Shown: positions 19,143 through 28,266, counted from the first letter of the stretch. The stretch is 64,000 bases of DNA from Saccharopolyspora soli (GCF_022678645.1 NZ_JALBWV010000012.1:62001-126000); one strand, 5' to 3'. Notes: generated by a model not told the origin, from the letters alone. Program-made: numbers and translations.

Positions 19143-20651
19143 TCACATCAGCTCGTCGCTGAGCGGTAGCAACACGGCCTTGAGCTCGGTGTAGGACTCG
19201 AAGGACGACCGGCCGCCCTCCCGACCGAGCCCGGACTGCTTGTACCCGCCGAAGGGCAGGTGCGGCTCCACGGTGAACCCGTTGATCCCGACCGTGCCGG
19301 TGCGGATCCGCTTGGCGACCCGGAACGCGCGTTGCACGTCCGAGGTGTACACCCCGGCGCCGAGCCCGTACTCGGAGTCGTTGGCCAGCCGGACCGCTTC
19401 GTCCTCGTCGGCGAACGGCACGACCGACAGCACCGGGCCGAAGATCTCCTGCTGCGCGATGGTCATCGAGTTGGTCACGTCGGCGAAGATCGTCGGCTGC
19501 ACGAAGTACCCGGCGCTGAGGTCGCCGTCCGACCGGCCGCCACCGGCGACCAGTCGCGCGCCTTCCCGCTGCCCCTGCTCGATGAAACCCAGCACCCGGT
19601 CCAACTGCCGCTGGTTGATCAGCGGGCTGGACAGCACGCCCTGGTCGAACGGGTCGCCGTAGGTCACCGAGGCGGCGATCAGCCCGGCCGCGCCCAGGAA
19701 ATCGTCGTAGACGTCCTGGTGCACCAGCGCCCGGCTGTGCGCGACGCACGCCTGACCGGACAGCCCGAGCGTGACCATGCCCATCGCGGTCATGCCCGCC
19801 ATGCCCACGTCGGCGTCCGGGAACACGATGGCCGGGCTCTTGCCGCCCAACTCCAGCGACACCCGCTTCATGGTGTCCGCCGAGGCCGCGATGATCCGGC
19901 GACCCACCTCGCGACTGCCGGTGAAGCTCACCTTGTCCACCAGCGGATGCCCGACGAGCGCCTCGCCGGTCGGGTCGCCGGGCCCGGTGACGACGTTGAT
20001 CACGCCGTCCGGAACTCCGGCTTCCCGCAGCAGTTCCACCAGCCGCAGCACGCAGAACGTCGCGTATTCCGAGGGCTTGAGCACCACCGTGCACCCGGCG
20101 GCCAAGGCCGGGGCGACCTTCTGCGCGAACAGCAGGAACGGCGCGTTCCACGGCAGCACCGCGGCCACCACGCCGACCGGTTCGCGGAAGGTCATCGCCA
20201 GGTGGTCGCCGCCCTGGTAGGGCGGCAAGGTCTCGCCACCCGCCTTGTCGATCCACCCGGCGTGGTGTTCGAAGACATCGGCCGCCACATCCACCGATCC
20301 GGCGTACACCGTGCCGAACGACAGCGGCACGCTGTTGTCCAGCGCCTGCCGGGCCCGCAGGTCATCGGCGTGCTCGCGCAGCAGGTCCGCGTAGCGGCGC
20401 AGCAACCGCGCCCGCTCACCAGCGCGAATCGTCGGCCACGGGCTCTCGTCGAACGCCCGACGCGCGGCGCGGACCGCGTCGTCGACATCTTCGGCTGCGG
20501 CGACGGCGAAATCCGCCACTGCTTCGCCGGTCGCCGGGTGGTGGTGGGTCCAGGTCCGCCCGGCGCGGGCCTGCTGCCACTGGCCGCCCACCAGCAGCAG
20601 TCCTTCCTTCAGCGCCACAGCATCACAGTGCTGCCGCACGGTCAGGGCCAT
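19143..20651 (-). CDS. Aldehyde dehydrogenase
   Basis: A 502-residue NAD(P)-dependent aldehyde dehydrogenase. Landmarks are PWNAPFL, the FTGSREVG nucleotide loop, the general base Glu in LELGGKSP, the catalytic Cys in SGQACVAHS and the EIFGPVLSV motif. A perfect AGGAGG precedes the ATG at 20651. It sits in an operon with an alcohol dehydrogenase and two SDRs directly upstream of mce4 and next to a KstR box. I infer a role in taking an alcohol via the aldehyde to an acid, for example the C26 position of sterols after CYP125. A role on small aldehydes released elsewhere in the pathway is the alternative. Confidence 0.85.
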   Translation of the reverse strand: MALTVRQHCDAVALKEGLLLVGGQWQQARAGRTWTHHHPATGEAVADFAVAAAEDVDDAVRAARRAFDESPWPTIRAGERARLLRRYADLLREHADDLRARQALDNSVPLSFGTVYAGSVDVAADVFEHHAGWIDKAGGETLPPYQGGDHLAMTFREPVGVVAAVLPWNAPFLLFAQKVAPALAAGCTVVLKPSEYATFCVLRLVELLREAGVPDGVINVVTGPGDPTGEALVGHPLVDKVSFTGSREVGRRIIAASADTMKRVSLELGGKSPAIVFPDADVGMAGMTAMGMVTLGLSGQACVAHSRALVHQDVYDDFLGAAGLIAASVTYGDPFDQGVLSSPLINQRQLDRVLGFIEQGQREGARLVAGGGRSDGDLSAGYFVQPTIFADVTNSMTIAQQEIFGPVLSVVPFADEDEAVRLANDSEYGLGAGVYTSDVQRAFRVAKRIRTGTVGINGFTVEPHLPFGGYKQSGLGREGGRSSFESYTELKAVLLPLSDELM

Positions 20652-20733
20652 CGAATCCTCCTCGCCCAAGAGCTCGTTCCGTGGACCTGGCTTGCGCACC
20701 ACAAGCGGCTGCCGCCGCTCACAAAAAGACCTC

Positions 20734-21618
20734 CTACGGAAGGGAAGACAACTCGGTGTTGGCGAAGCTCAGTTCGGGATCGCGCGTTGCGAAGTAGGCT
20801 CCGACGGTGTCCGCCAACTCTTCTTCTGTCCACAAGGGACATTCGGTGTCGAAGCGCCGCTCGACAGCTGGCGCCGCCATCAAGGCGATCATCCCGCTGT
20901 GCACGACGAACACCTGACCGTTGATCGCTTGCGCCGCGGGTCCGGCCAAATAAACGACCAGCGGCGCCACGTGATCCGTCGACAATGGATCGATGCCGGT
21001 TTCGGGTGCCGGTCCGAAGATGTCTTCGGTCATCGCCGTCCGGGCACGCGGGCAGATGGCATTCGCCCGAACCCCCATGCGCTGCAACGCGCGCGCCGTG
21101 GACACGGTCAACGCCGCGATTCCCGCCTTGGCCGCCGCGTAGTTCGGCTGCGCCGGGGATCCGAGCAAGAACGCTTCGGAAGCCGTGTTGATCAGGCTGC
21201 CGCAGGTCGATCCGGTCTGCTTGTACTGCTCCCGCCAATGCGCAGCGGCATTCCGGGACAACAGGAAATGGCCGCGCAGGTGGACGCGGATCACGTCGTC
21301 CCACTCCGGCTCGCTCATCTTGAACAACATCCGGTCCCGCAACACCCCGGCGTTGTTGACCACCACGTGCAAACCGCCGAAGCGCTGCACCGCGGTCGCG
21401 ACCAACTCTTCGGCGGTGACGCTGTCGGAGACGTCCCCGACGACAGCAGCGGCCTTGCCGCCGAGCTCCTCGATCTCCGCCACCACGGCCGACGCGGTCT
21501 CGGACACGTCGTTGACCACCACATCCGCACCGGCACGCGCCAGCGCCAACGCTTCCGCGCGTCCCAACCCCGCGCCCGCGCCGGTGACGACGGCGACTTT
21601 CCCGTCCAGGCTCCGCAC
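20734..21618 (-). CDS. Hsd4A-like SDR (17-beta-HSD / 3-hydroxyacyl-CoA dehydrogenase)
   Basis: A 294-residue SDR longer than the classical type, with GAGAGLGRAEALALA, the VVNNAG motif and NYAAAKAG at the active site. The MFE-2-like features (VLRDRMLFKMSEPEWDDVI) match the mycobacterial Hsd4A that lies beside yrbE4A in M. tuberculosis. There it works in side-chain beta-oxidation and on 17-beta-hydroxysteroids. I chose the GTG at 21618, five bases after GGGAG; a second GTG at 21621 is adjacent. The ADH stop is 14 bp upstream. The assignment as Hsd4A rests on family and synteny and should be read as probable. Confidence 0.75.
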   Translation of the reverse strand: MRSLDGKVAVVTGAGAGLGRAEALALARAGADVVVNDVSETASAVVAEIEELGGKAAAVVGDVSDSVTAEELVATAVQRFGGLHVVVNNAGVLRDRMLFKMSEPEWDDVIRVHLRGHFLLSRNAAAHWREQYKQTGSTCGSLINTASEAFLLGSPAQPNYAAAKAGIAALTVSTARALQRMGVRANAICPRARTAMTEDIFGPAPETGIDPLSTDHVAPLVVYLAGPAAQAINGQVFVVHSGMIALMAAPAVERRFDTECPLWTEEELADTVGAYFATRDPELSFANTELSSLP

Positions 21619-21632
21619 CACTGCTCCCGGCC

Positions 21633-22721
21633 TCAGTCGAATGTCACGATCTGCCGCACCACCGCGCCACCGGGGCTCTGCAACGCGGCCAGTCCCTCGT
21701 TGATGTCGTCGAGCCTGATGCGGCGGGAGATCATGCCTTCCAGGTCGAGCCGCCCAGCGCGCCACAGGTTCACCATCCGCGCGGTGTCCCGGCGCGGATC
21801 CGACGAGCCGTAGAACGACGGCAGGATCTTCTTCTCGTTGATGAACAACTCCTGCGCGTTGAACTCGACCGCCTGCTCCGGCCCGCCCGCACCGACGATC
21901 ACCACGCTGCCGCCGCGCCGAGCCGCGTCGTAGGCGGAGCGGATCGTGGCGGCCGATCCGACCACTTCGATGGCGTAGTCGAACCCGCGGCCACCGGTCA
22001 CCGCGTTCTGCACTTCCGCCAAACCCTCCGGCGTGGTGGCGTGCGTGGCGCCGAACTGCTTCGCCGCAGCGTGCTTCTCGGTCACCGGGTCGACCGCGAC
22101 GATCTGCGCGGCACCGGCCAGCCGCGCGCCCTGGATCACCGAGATGCCGACCCCGCCGCAGCCGATGACGACCACAGTGGACCCCGGTTCGACCTGCGCG
22201 GTGTTGAGCACCGCGCCGACCCCGGTGAGCACCCCGCAGCCGATGAGCGCACCGATCTCGAACGGGATGTCCTTGTCGATCCGGTTGGCGCCCGCGCTGG
22301 GCAGCACCACTTCCTCGGCGAACGCCCCGCAGCCGCCGAAGCCGAACGCGGGCTCGCCGCCGACCTCGAACCGCGGCGACACGAACGCCGCGACGGTGTG
22401 CACTTCGCACAGGTTCGGCTGCCCGTTGAGGCAGTACTCGCACCGGCCGCACGGCGGCACGAAGGAGAGCACGACGTGATCGCCGGGTGCCAGTTCGGTC
22501 ACTTGGCTGCCGACTTCCACGACCTCACCGGCGCCTTCGTGCCCCATCACGCCGGGTGCCAACGCGGGCAGCGCCCCGTTCATCGCGGAGATGTCGCTGT
22601 GGCAGACACCGGCCGCCTTGACGCGCACTCGGACTTCGTCTGGGCCGGGCGTGGTGGTGGCGACGTCCGACCGCACGTCCAGCTTGTCATCACCGATCTG
22701 CTTGAGCACCGCTGCCTTCAC
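21633..22721 (-). CDS. Zinc-dependent alcohol dehydrogenase
   Basis: A 362-residue medium-chain ADH. The catalytic-zinc region has GVCHSD with GHEGAGEVVEVG. The structural zinc loop carries four cysteines (CGRCEYCLNGQPNLC). The Rossmann motif is GCGGVGISVIQGARLAGA, followed by Asp in IVAVDP, which suggests NAD. It is the first gene of the ADH-SDR-ALDH-SDR operon and has a KstR box 55 bp upstream of its ATG. An inferred substrate is a sterol side-chain or ring alcohol, though small alcohols cannot be ruled out. Confidence 0.86.
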   Translation of the reverse strand: MKAAVLKQIGDDKLDVRSDVATTTPGPDEVRVRVKAAGVCHSDISAMNGALPALAPGVMGHEGAGEVVEVGSQVTELAPGDHVVLSFVPPCGRCEYCLNGQPNLCEVHTVAAFVSPRFEVGGEPAFGFGGCGAFAEEVVLPSAGANRIDKDIPFEIGALIGCGVLTGVGAVLNTAQVEPGSTVVVIGCGGVGISVIQGARLAGAAQIVAVDPVTEKHAAAKQFGATHATTPEGLAEVQNAVTGGRGFDYAIEVVGSAATIRSAYDAARRGGSVVIVGAGGPEQAVEFNAQELFINEKKILPSFYGSSDPRRDTARMVNLWRAGRLDLEGMISRRIRLDDINEGLAALQSPGGAVVRQIVTFD

Positions 22722-22776
22722 GGGGTGGTCACCTCACCGAGATCGCCCGCTGTGGGATCTGTTACCCACGACACAT

Positions 22777-22790
22777 TAGAACGTGTTCTT
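22777..22790. promoter_or_regulatory. KstR-like box upstream of ADH
   Basis: TAGAACGTGTTCTT matches TnnAACnnGTTnnA at 13 of 14 positions, 55 bp before the ADH ATG. Confidence 0.65.
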
Positions 22791-22853
22791 ATGAACTAGC
22801 AAGACTCACACGAGAAATCCTGGAATATTGAGACCTACACCGAAAATCACATG

Positions 22854-22867
22854 TAGAACCAGTTCTA
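22854..22867. promoter_or_regulatory. KstR-like box, mid-gap, perfect match
   Basis: TAGAACCAGTTCTA matches the consensus at every position. Confidence 0.65.
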
Positions 22868-22974
22868 TGGAACGTGCGGTTCAGCTGGAAGGCAGGTCAC
22901 TCAGCCTCACAACGAGCCGTTCGCACGCGGGTCACTGCTCCATCCGGCGTCAATCCGAGCCACCATCTCGACAT

Positions 22975-22988
22975 AGAACCAGTTACTA
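22975..22988. promoter_or_regulatory. KstR-like box, mid-gap
   Basis: TAGAACCAGTTACT matches at 13 of 14 positions. Confidence 0.5.
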
Positions 22989-23072
22989 CTACACGCGGAA
23001 CACCCGCTGTCGGGAATTCACTTGTTCAGCTGTCATGTGTCGACCGCCGAGCCGGACTCGGACTATGGTTGA

Positions 23073-23086
23073 TGAAACATGTTTCA
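23073..23086. promoter_or_regulatory. KstR-like box upstream of fadE26, perfect palindrome
   Basis: TGAAACATGTTTCA is a perfect match and a perfect inverted repeat, 30 bp before the fadE26 ATG. Confidence 0.75.
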
Positions 23087-23115
23087 CACGCTCTCCGTCG
23101 ATGCAGGAGGGATGC

Positions 23116-24294
23116 ATGCGCATCGCCTACACGCCTGAGCAGGAGCAGCTGCGCAAGGAGCTGCGCCGCTACTTCGGCAAGCTCATGACACCGGAGCTCC
23201 GCGAGGAACTGGCCGCGCACGGCGACTACGGCGACGGCGCGGCGTACAAGCGGCTGGTCCGGCAGATGGGCGCGGACGGCTGGCTCGCGCTGGGCTGGCC
23301 GTCGGAGTACGGCGGGCAGAACCGCGGCATGCTAGAGCAGCTGATCTTCACCGACGAGGCGGCGATCGCCGGTGCTCCGGTGCCGTTCCTGACGCTCAAC
23401 AGCATCGCGCCGACCATCATGCGGTTCGGCACCCCGGAGCAGAAGTCGTTCTACCTGCCGCGGATCGCCTCCGGCGAGATCCACTTCTCCATCGGCTACT
23501 CCGAGCCGGAGGCGGGCACCGACCTCGCCTCGCTGCGCACCACGGCCGACCGGGACGGCGATGCGTACGTGGTCAACGGCCAGAAGATGTGGACCAGCCT
23601 GATCCAGTACGCGGACTACGTGTGGCTGGCCTGCCGGACCGACCGCGAAGCCAAGAAGCACCGCGGGCTGAGCATCCTGATCGTGCCCACCGCCACGCCC
23701 GGTTTCTCCTGGACCCCGGTGCACACCGTCGCCGGGCCGACCACCAGCGCCACCTACTACCAGGACATGCGCGTGCCGACCTCGGCCCTGGTGGGTACCG
23801 AGAACGAGGGTTGGCCGCTGATCACCAACCAGCTCAACCACGAGCGGGTGGCGCTCACCTCGTCGGCACCGCTGCGGGTGGCGTTGGACGAGGTGCTGGT
23901 GTGGGCGCGGGAGACCCGGCTCGCCGACGGGCGCCGAGTGCTCGACCAGGAGTGGGTCCGGCGGCACCTGGCCCGCGTGCACGCCGGGGTGGAGTTCCTC
24001 AAGCTGGTCAACTGGAAGATCGCCGCCACCGTCGAGCAACAGCCCGCACCCGCCACCGCCTCGGCGACCAAGGTGTACGGCACTGAGTTCGCCACGGAGG
24101 CGTACCGACTGCTGATGGAAGTGCTCGGCAGCGCGGCCTACGTGCGCCAGGGCTCGCGGGGCGCGGTGCTGCGCGGTCGGGTCGAACGCATGCACCGCTC
24201 GGCGCTGATCCTCACCTTCGGCGGCGGAACCAACGAGGTGCAACGCGACATCGTCGCCGCGGTCGGTCTCGGCCTACCGCCCGCCAAGCGCTGA
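23116..24294 (+). CDS. fadE26: Acyl-CoA dehydrogenase subunit FadE26 (ChsE4-like)
   Basis: A 392-residue acyl-CoA dehydrogenase of the steroid heteromeric type. It has the ACAD N- and middle domains (IGYSEPEAGTDLASLRT) and the C-terminal LTFGGGTNEVQRD, but no R-x-x-FG motif. That motif is supplied by the partner encoded just downstream. In mycobacteria FadE26-FadE27 (ChsE4-ChsE5) form an alpha2beta2 enzyme that desaturates the CoA ester of the long sterol side chain. The ATG at 23116 is 5 bases after AGGAGG; an in-frame ATG at 23101 is less likely. A KstR box lies 30 bp upstream, and fadE27 follows after 56 bp. Confidence 0.9.
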   Translation: MRIAYTPEQEQLRKELRRYFGKLMTPELREELAAHGDYGDGAAYKRLVRQMGADGWLALGWPSEYGGQNRGMLEQLIFTDEAAIAGAPVPFLTLNSIAPTIMRFGTPEQKSFYLPRIASGEIHFSIGYSEPEAGTDLASLRTTADRDGDAYVVNGQKMWTSLIQYADYVWLACRTDREAKKHRGLSILIVPTATPGFSWTPVHTVAGPTTSATYYQDMRVPTSALVGTENEGWPLITNQLNHERVALTSSAPLRVALDEVLVWARETRLADGRRVLDQEWVRRHLARVHAGVEFLKLVNWKIAATVEQQPAPATASATKVYGTEFATEAYRLLMEVLGSAAYVRQGSRGAVLRGRVERMHRSALILTFGGGTNEVQRDIVAAVGLGLPPAKR

Positions 24295-24350
24295 CGTGCA
24301 TCTTCCGCGGGCACGGCTGCGGGTTCGAAGACGGACTTGAGGGAGGATCC

Positions 24351-25448
24351 ATGGACTTCTCGTGCACCGAAGCGCAGGTAGAGCTGGCCGGGTTGGTCGC
24401 GAAGATCGTCGGTGATCGGGCGACGAACGAGCGGTTGCGCGAGGTGGAAAGCGAACCGGACCGCTTCGACCGTGCACTGTGGACGCACCTGGCGCAGGCC
24501 GATGTGCTCGCGGCAGCGTTGCCGAGCTCGGTCGGTGGTGGCGGATTCGGGTTGCTGGAGCAGTGTTCCGTGTTGATCGAGCTGGGTCGCGCGGCCGCGC
24601 CGGTGCCCTACCTCGCCTCGATCACCACGGCCGCTTCGGCGCTGGCCCAGTTCGGCACCCCGGAGCAGCAGCGGCGCTGGGCGGTCCCGGCTGCCAACGG
24701 CGAGCTCGTGCTCACCGCCGCGCTGACCGAGGAGAACAACCCCGACCTGCACCGGCCCGTCTGCCGCGCGGAGCGGCTGGACGGCGAATGGGTGCTCACC
24801 GGCAGCAAAACCACGGTTCCGGCCGGGCCGGTCGCTGACTTGGTGTTGGTTCCCGCATCGACGTCGGACGGGCCGCGCGTGTTCCTGGTCGAGCCCGCGC
24901 GGCTCACCATCGAGCGGCAACGCATCGTCGACTCCGACAGCGAGGCGTGGCTCGACCTGGACGGTGTGCGGCTCAGCGACGACCAGGTACTCGGCGCGGA
25001 TTCAGCGGTGCTGGACTGGTTGATCACCAGGGCGACGGTGGGAGCGTGCGCCCACCAGGCCGGAGTCGTCGCGCGGGCGTTGGAGCTGACCAGCGAATAC
25101 GCCCGCGAGCGAGTGCAGTTCGGGCGTCCGATCGGCAGCTTCCAGGCGGTCGCCCAGCGGTTGGCGGACGCCTTCATCGACGTGGAGGCCGTGCGCCTGA
25201 CGCTGTGGCAGGCGGCGTGGCAGGTCGACGAGGGATTGCCGTGCGCGACAGAGGTGGCCACCGCGAAGTTCTGGGCCGCGGACGCCGGACACCGCGTGGC
25301 GCACACGGCGGTGCACATCCACGGCGGAGTCGGTATCGACGTCGACCACCCGCTGCACCGCTACTTCGTCGCGGCCAAGCGCAACGAGTTCTTCCTCGGT
25401 GGCGCGGCGGACCAGCTGGGACGGCTCGGCGACGCGCTGGTGGACTGA
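24351..25448 (+). CDS. fadE27: Acyl-CoA dehydrogenase subunit FadE27 (ChsE5-like)
   Basis: A 365-residue partner of FadE26. It carries the R-x-Q-FGRPIGSFQAVAQRLAD motif that contacts FAD across the dimer and the C-terminal HIHGGVGIDVDHPLHRYF, but lacks the GGGTNE segment found in FadE26. The two proteins thus each keep half of the standard acyl-CoA dehydrogenase motifs, as known for the steroid alpha-beta enzymes. GAGGGAGG precedes the ATG at 24351. The stop lies 1 bp from the fadD17 ATG, so the three genes form an operon. Confidence 0.9.
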   Translation: MDFSCTEAQVELAGLVAKIVGDRATNERLREVESEPDRFDRALWTHLAQADVLAAALPSSVGGGGFGLLEQCSVLIELGRAAAPVPYLASITTAASALAQFGTPEQQRRWAVPAANGELVLTAALTEENNPDLHRPVCRAERLDGEWVLTGSKTTVPAGPVADLVLVPASTSDGPRVFLVEPARLTIERQRIVDSDSEAWLDLDGVRLSDDQVLGADSAVLDWLITRATVGACAHQAGVVARALELTSEYARERVQFGRPIGSFQAVAQRLADAFIDVEAVRLTLWQAAWQVDEGLPCATEVATAKFWAADAGHRVAHTAVHIHGGVGIDVDHPLHRYFVAAKRNEFFLGGAADQLGRLGDALVD

Positions 25449-25449
25449 C

Positions 25450-27030
25450 ATGACGCCGACGGTGACCGAACTCCTGCTGGCCCGTGCCGACGACAACAGC
25501 TGCGGACTTCGGTTCGCCGACCGCGCGTGGTCGTGGGCGGAGCAGGTTCGGGTCTGCGCGCAATACGCGTCGCTGCTGCGTGCTCGGCTGCGCGCGGATG
25601 TCCCCCGCCATGTTGGTGTTCTGCTCGGCAACGTGCCGGAGTTCGCGTTCCTGCTCGGCGGGGCCGCGCTGTCCGGGGCGGTGCTGGTGGGGCTGAATCC
25701 GACGCGGCGCGGAGCGGCCTTGGCCCGCGACATCCGGCTGACCGACTGCCAGCTGATCGTCACCGACAGCTGGCACGCGGAACTGCTCGCCGGGCTCGAC
25801 CTCGAATCGGTGGACGTGCTGCTCGTCGACACGCCGCCTTGGTCGTCATTGCTCGCCGAACATGTCGGTAGCAGCCTCGATCCGGAGCCAGCGACGCCGG
25901 ACGACCTGCTCGTGCTGGTGTTCACCTCCGGCACCGGCGGCGAGCCCAAGGCGGTCCGCTGCACGCACGGCAAGATCGCCTTCCCGGGCCGGATGCTGGC
26001 CGACCGGTTCGCGCTGACCGGCGACGACGTGGTGTACGTGTCGATGCCGCTGTTCCACTCCAACGCCCTGATGGCCGGTTGGGCGGTCGGCTTGGCGGCC
26101 GGGGCGGCCATCGCGCTGCGCCGCCGCTTCTCCGCTTCCGGGTTCCTGCCGGACGTGCGCCGCTTCGGTGCGACGTACGCGAACTACGTGGGCAAACCGC
26201 TCGCGCACATCCTGGCCACCCCGTCGCGCCCGGACGACGCCGACAATCCGCTGCGGCTGGTGTACGGCAACGAGGGCAACGAACGAGACGTGGCCCGGTT
26301 CGCCGAGCGGTTCGGCTGCCGCGTCGTCGATGCCTTCGGCTCCACCGAGGGCGGGATAGCGGTGGCGCGCACGCCCGATACGCCACCCGGTGCGCTGGGG
26401 CGGCTCCCGGACGGCGTCGCAGTGCTCCACCCGGACACCGGAAAACCCTGCGCTCCGGCTGAATTCTCCGCGGACGGCCAGCTGCTCAACCCGGATGAGG
26501 CGATCGGTGAACTGGTCAACACCGCCGGATCGGGCTGGTTCGCGGGCTACTACAACGCGCCGGAGGCCGACGCGGAGCGGATGCGCGACGGCATGTACTT
26601 CAGCGGCGACCTCGCCTACCTGGACGCGCAGGGCTTCTGCCACTTCGCGGGCCGCTCGGCGGACTGGCTCCGGGTGGACGGCGAAAACCTCGGCACCGCA
26701 CCGATCGAACGAATCCTGTTGCGACACCCCGAAATCCTCGAAGCAGCGGTCTACGGCGTCCCCGACCCGACGGTGGGCGACCAGGTGATGGCCGCGATCA
26801 CCGCGAACCCCGACTTCGACCCAACCACGCTGGGCGACTTCCTAGCGGCACAACCCGACCTCGGCCCCAAGCAATGGCCCCGCTACATCCGCCTGGCGAA
26901 AGAACTCCCCCGCACGGCAACGCACAAGATCCTCAAACGCCAACTAGCCGCCGAACGCTGGCAAACCCCAGACCCGATCTGGCACCACGCCAACAACGCC
27001 TACACCCCGCTCGAACCCCGCAAGACGTAG
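25450..27030 (+). CDS. fadD17: Acyl-CoA synthetase FadD17-like
   Basis: A 526-residue adenylate-forming enzyme. The phosphate loop is LVFTSGTGGEPKAV, the adenine motif is DAFGSTEGG, the hinge region is YFSGDLAYLDAQGF with RSADWLRVDGENL, and the C-terminal catalytic Lys sits in THKILKRQL. Its place right after fadE26-fadE27 matches fadD17 of M. tuberculosis, whose enzyme activates sterol intermediates with a shortened (C5) side chain. The ATG at 25450 is 1 bp from the fadE27 TGA; no separate promoter is seen. The gene ends eight bases before a family-A palindrome. Confidence 0.85.
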   Translation: MTPTVTELLLARADDNSCGLRFADRAWSWAEQVRVCAQYASLLRARLRADVPRHVGVLLGNVPEFAFLLGGAALSGAVLVGLNPTRRGAALARDIRLTDCQLIVTDSWHAELLAGLDLESVDVLLVDTPPWSSLLAEHVGSSLDPEPATPDDLLVLVFTSGTGGEPKAVRCTHGKIAFPGRMLADRFALTGDDVVYVSMPLFHSNALMAGWAVGLAAGAAIALRRRFSASGFLPDVRRFGATYANYVGKPLAHILATPSRPDDADNPLRLVYGNEGNERDVARFAERFGCRVVDAFGSTEGGIAVARTPDTPPGALGRLPDGVAVLHPDTGKPCAPAEFSADGQLLNPDEAIGELVNTAGSGWFAGYYNAPEADAERMRDGMYFSGDLAYLDAQGFCHFAGRSADWLRVDGENLGTAPIERILLRHPEILEAAVYGVPDPTVGDQVMAAITANPDFDPTTLGDFLAAQPDLGPKQWPRYIRLAKELPRTATHKILKRQLAAERWQTPDPIWHHANNAYTPLEPRKT

Positions 27031-27037
27031 CGCGAAG

Positions 27038-27084
27038 GTGAGGGGCACCCGTGACCAAGTAACTGGGTCACGGGTGCCCCTCAT
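27038..27084. terminator. Family-A palindrome between convergent fadD17 and the NMO gene
   Basis: GTGAGGGGCACCCGTGACC (27038-27056) pairs with 27066-27084 over 19 bases with one end mismatch. It sits between two convergent genes and can serve both. Confidence 0.75.
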
Positions 27085-27133
27085 CCGTTCCACGATGCGG
27101 ATCCCGTTCGTCCCGGCGGGTTCCGGAGGTATC

Positions 27134-28237
27134 TCAATTCAGCTTGTTCAGGTTCGCGATCGTTTCGTCGAGTTCGTGCAGGAGGTTCGCCAGCACTTCG
27201 GCGACCGGGCGGACCTCGTTCATCCGGCCGACGATCTGGCCCACCGGCATCGACACCACACCGGGATCGCCGGAGCGCATGATGCGCTGGTGGGCTTCGC
27301 TGACCAGGATGTTCTGCAGCGGCATCGGTAGCGGCTCCGGTGCGTCCGGCTCGGCCCACGAGTCGGTCCAGCGGGTCCTCAGCAGCCGCGCCGGTTTCCC
27401 GGTGTAGATGCGCGACCGCACGGTGTCGCTGGAACCCGCCGCCAACAGGGCCCGCTGCGCCGCCGAATTGCCCGGCATCTGCTGGTATTCGCTGGTGGTC
27501 AGCCAGTACGAGCCCATCCAGACCCCGCTGGCGCCGAGCGCGAGCGCCGCCGCGATCTGCCGCCCGGACCCGATGCCACCGGCCGCCAGCACCGGTGCCC
27601 GGTCGCCGACGGCATCGACGATCTCCGGCACCAGCACCATCGTGGCGATCTCCCCGGTGTGCCCACCGGCCTCGTGCCCCTGCGCCACCACGATGTCCAC
27701 GCCGTTGTCGACATGCCGACGAGCATGTTCGGCCTTGCCCGCCAACGCCGCCACCAGCACGTCGTGCTGATGCGCCTGTTCGATGACGTCCACCGGCGGT
27801 GAGCCCAACGCGTTGGCGATCAACCGCACCGGGTGCCGCAACGCAACGTCCACATGGGACCGGGCTACCGAGTGCAACCAGCCCAGAACGCCTTCCGCGT
27901 GCCGTTCATCGGCGGGAAGTTCCGGCACGCCCAGCTTGGTGAGCGTGCGTTGCACGAACTCCCGGTGTTCCGGCGGAATCAGCTGTTCCAGATCGATCGA
28001 GGTACCCTCGGTCGGGATCTTCGCGGGCATCACCACGTCCACCCCGTAGGGCTTGTCGTCGGTGTTGTGATCCATCCAGTCCAGCACCGCGTCCAAGTCG
28101 TCGGCGTCGTTGAACCGCACGCAGCCGAGCACCCCCAACCCACCGGCCCGGCTGATCGCGGCGGCGACGTGCTCGGACGGCGTGAAACCGACGATCGGGT
28201 GCTCGATGCCCAGGGTCTCGCACAGTGTCGTTCGCAT
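27134..28237 (-). CDS. Nitronate monooxygenase / 2-nitropropane dioxygenase-like FMN enzyme
   Basis: A 367-residue TIM-barrel flavoprotein of the NMO family, with AQGHEAGGHTGE (FMN phosphate region) and VLAAGGIGSGRQIAAALALGA. Relatives in steroid clusters act as enone or enoyl-CoA reductases (IpdC type), while others oxidise nitroalkanes. This sequence looks closer to the general mycobacterial NMO-like group (Rv1533-like, from memory) than to IpdC. GAGGAGC precedes the ATG at 28237. It follows fadD19 on the same strand after 122 bp, so a redox role on a sterol CoA ester is plausible but unproven. Confidence 0.7.
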   Translation of the reverse strand: MRTTLCETLGIEHPIVGFTPSEHVAAAISRAGGLGVLGCVRFNDADDLDAVLDWMDHNTDDKPYGVDVVMPAKIPTEGTSIDLEQLIPPEHREFVQRTLTKLGVPELPADERHAEGVLGWLHSVARSHVDVALRHPVRLIANALGSPPVDVIEQAHQHDVLVAALAGKAEHARRHVDNGVDIVVAQGHEAGGHTGEIATMVLVPEIVDAVGDRAPVLAAGGIGSGRQIAAALALGASGVWMGSYWLTTSEYQQMPGNSAAQRALLAAGSSDTVRSRIYTGKPARLLRTRWTDSWAEPDAPEPLPMPLQNILVSEAHQRIMRSGDPGVVSMPVGQIVGRMNEVRPVAEVLANLLHELDETIANLNKLN

Positions 28238-28266
28238 TGCTCCTCAGATCCTGTCTCCGAACTCGT

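Larger units (their letters stand above)
22722..23115. other. 394-bp divergent control region with four KstR-like boxes
   Basis: The stretch between the divergent ADH and fadE26 genes holds no convincing gene. It is less GC-rich than its surroundings and carries four separate KstR-like palindromes (22777, 22854, 22975, 23073). The two outer ones sit close to the two genes, and the two inner ones lie mid-gap. Confidence 0.7.

Noticed and set aside
20734..22452. One continuous frame that would fuse part of the ADH region to the Hsd4A-like SDR
   Set aside because: The upstream part is the wrong frame of the ADH gene; the SDR begins at the GTG at 21618, 14 bp past the ADH stop, with its own ribosome site.
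22828..23115. N-terminal extension of FadE26
   Set aside because: The extra residues have no similarity to acyl-CoA dehydrogenases and would run through KstR boxes; AGGAGG marks the start at 23116.
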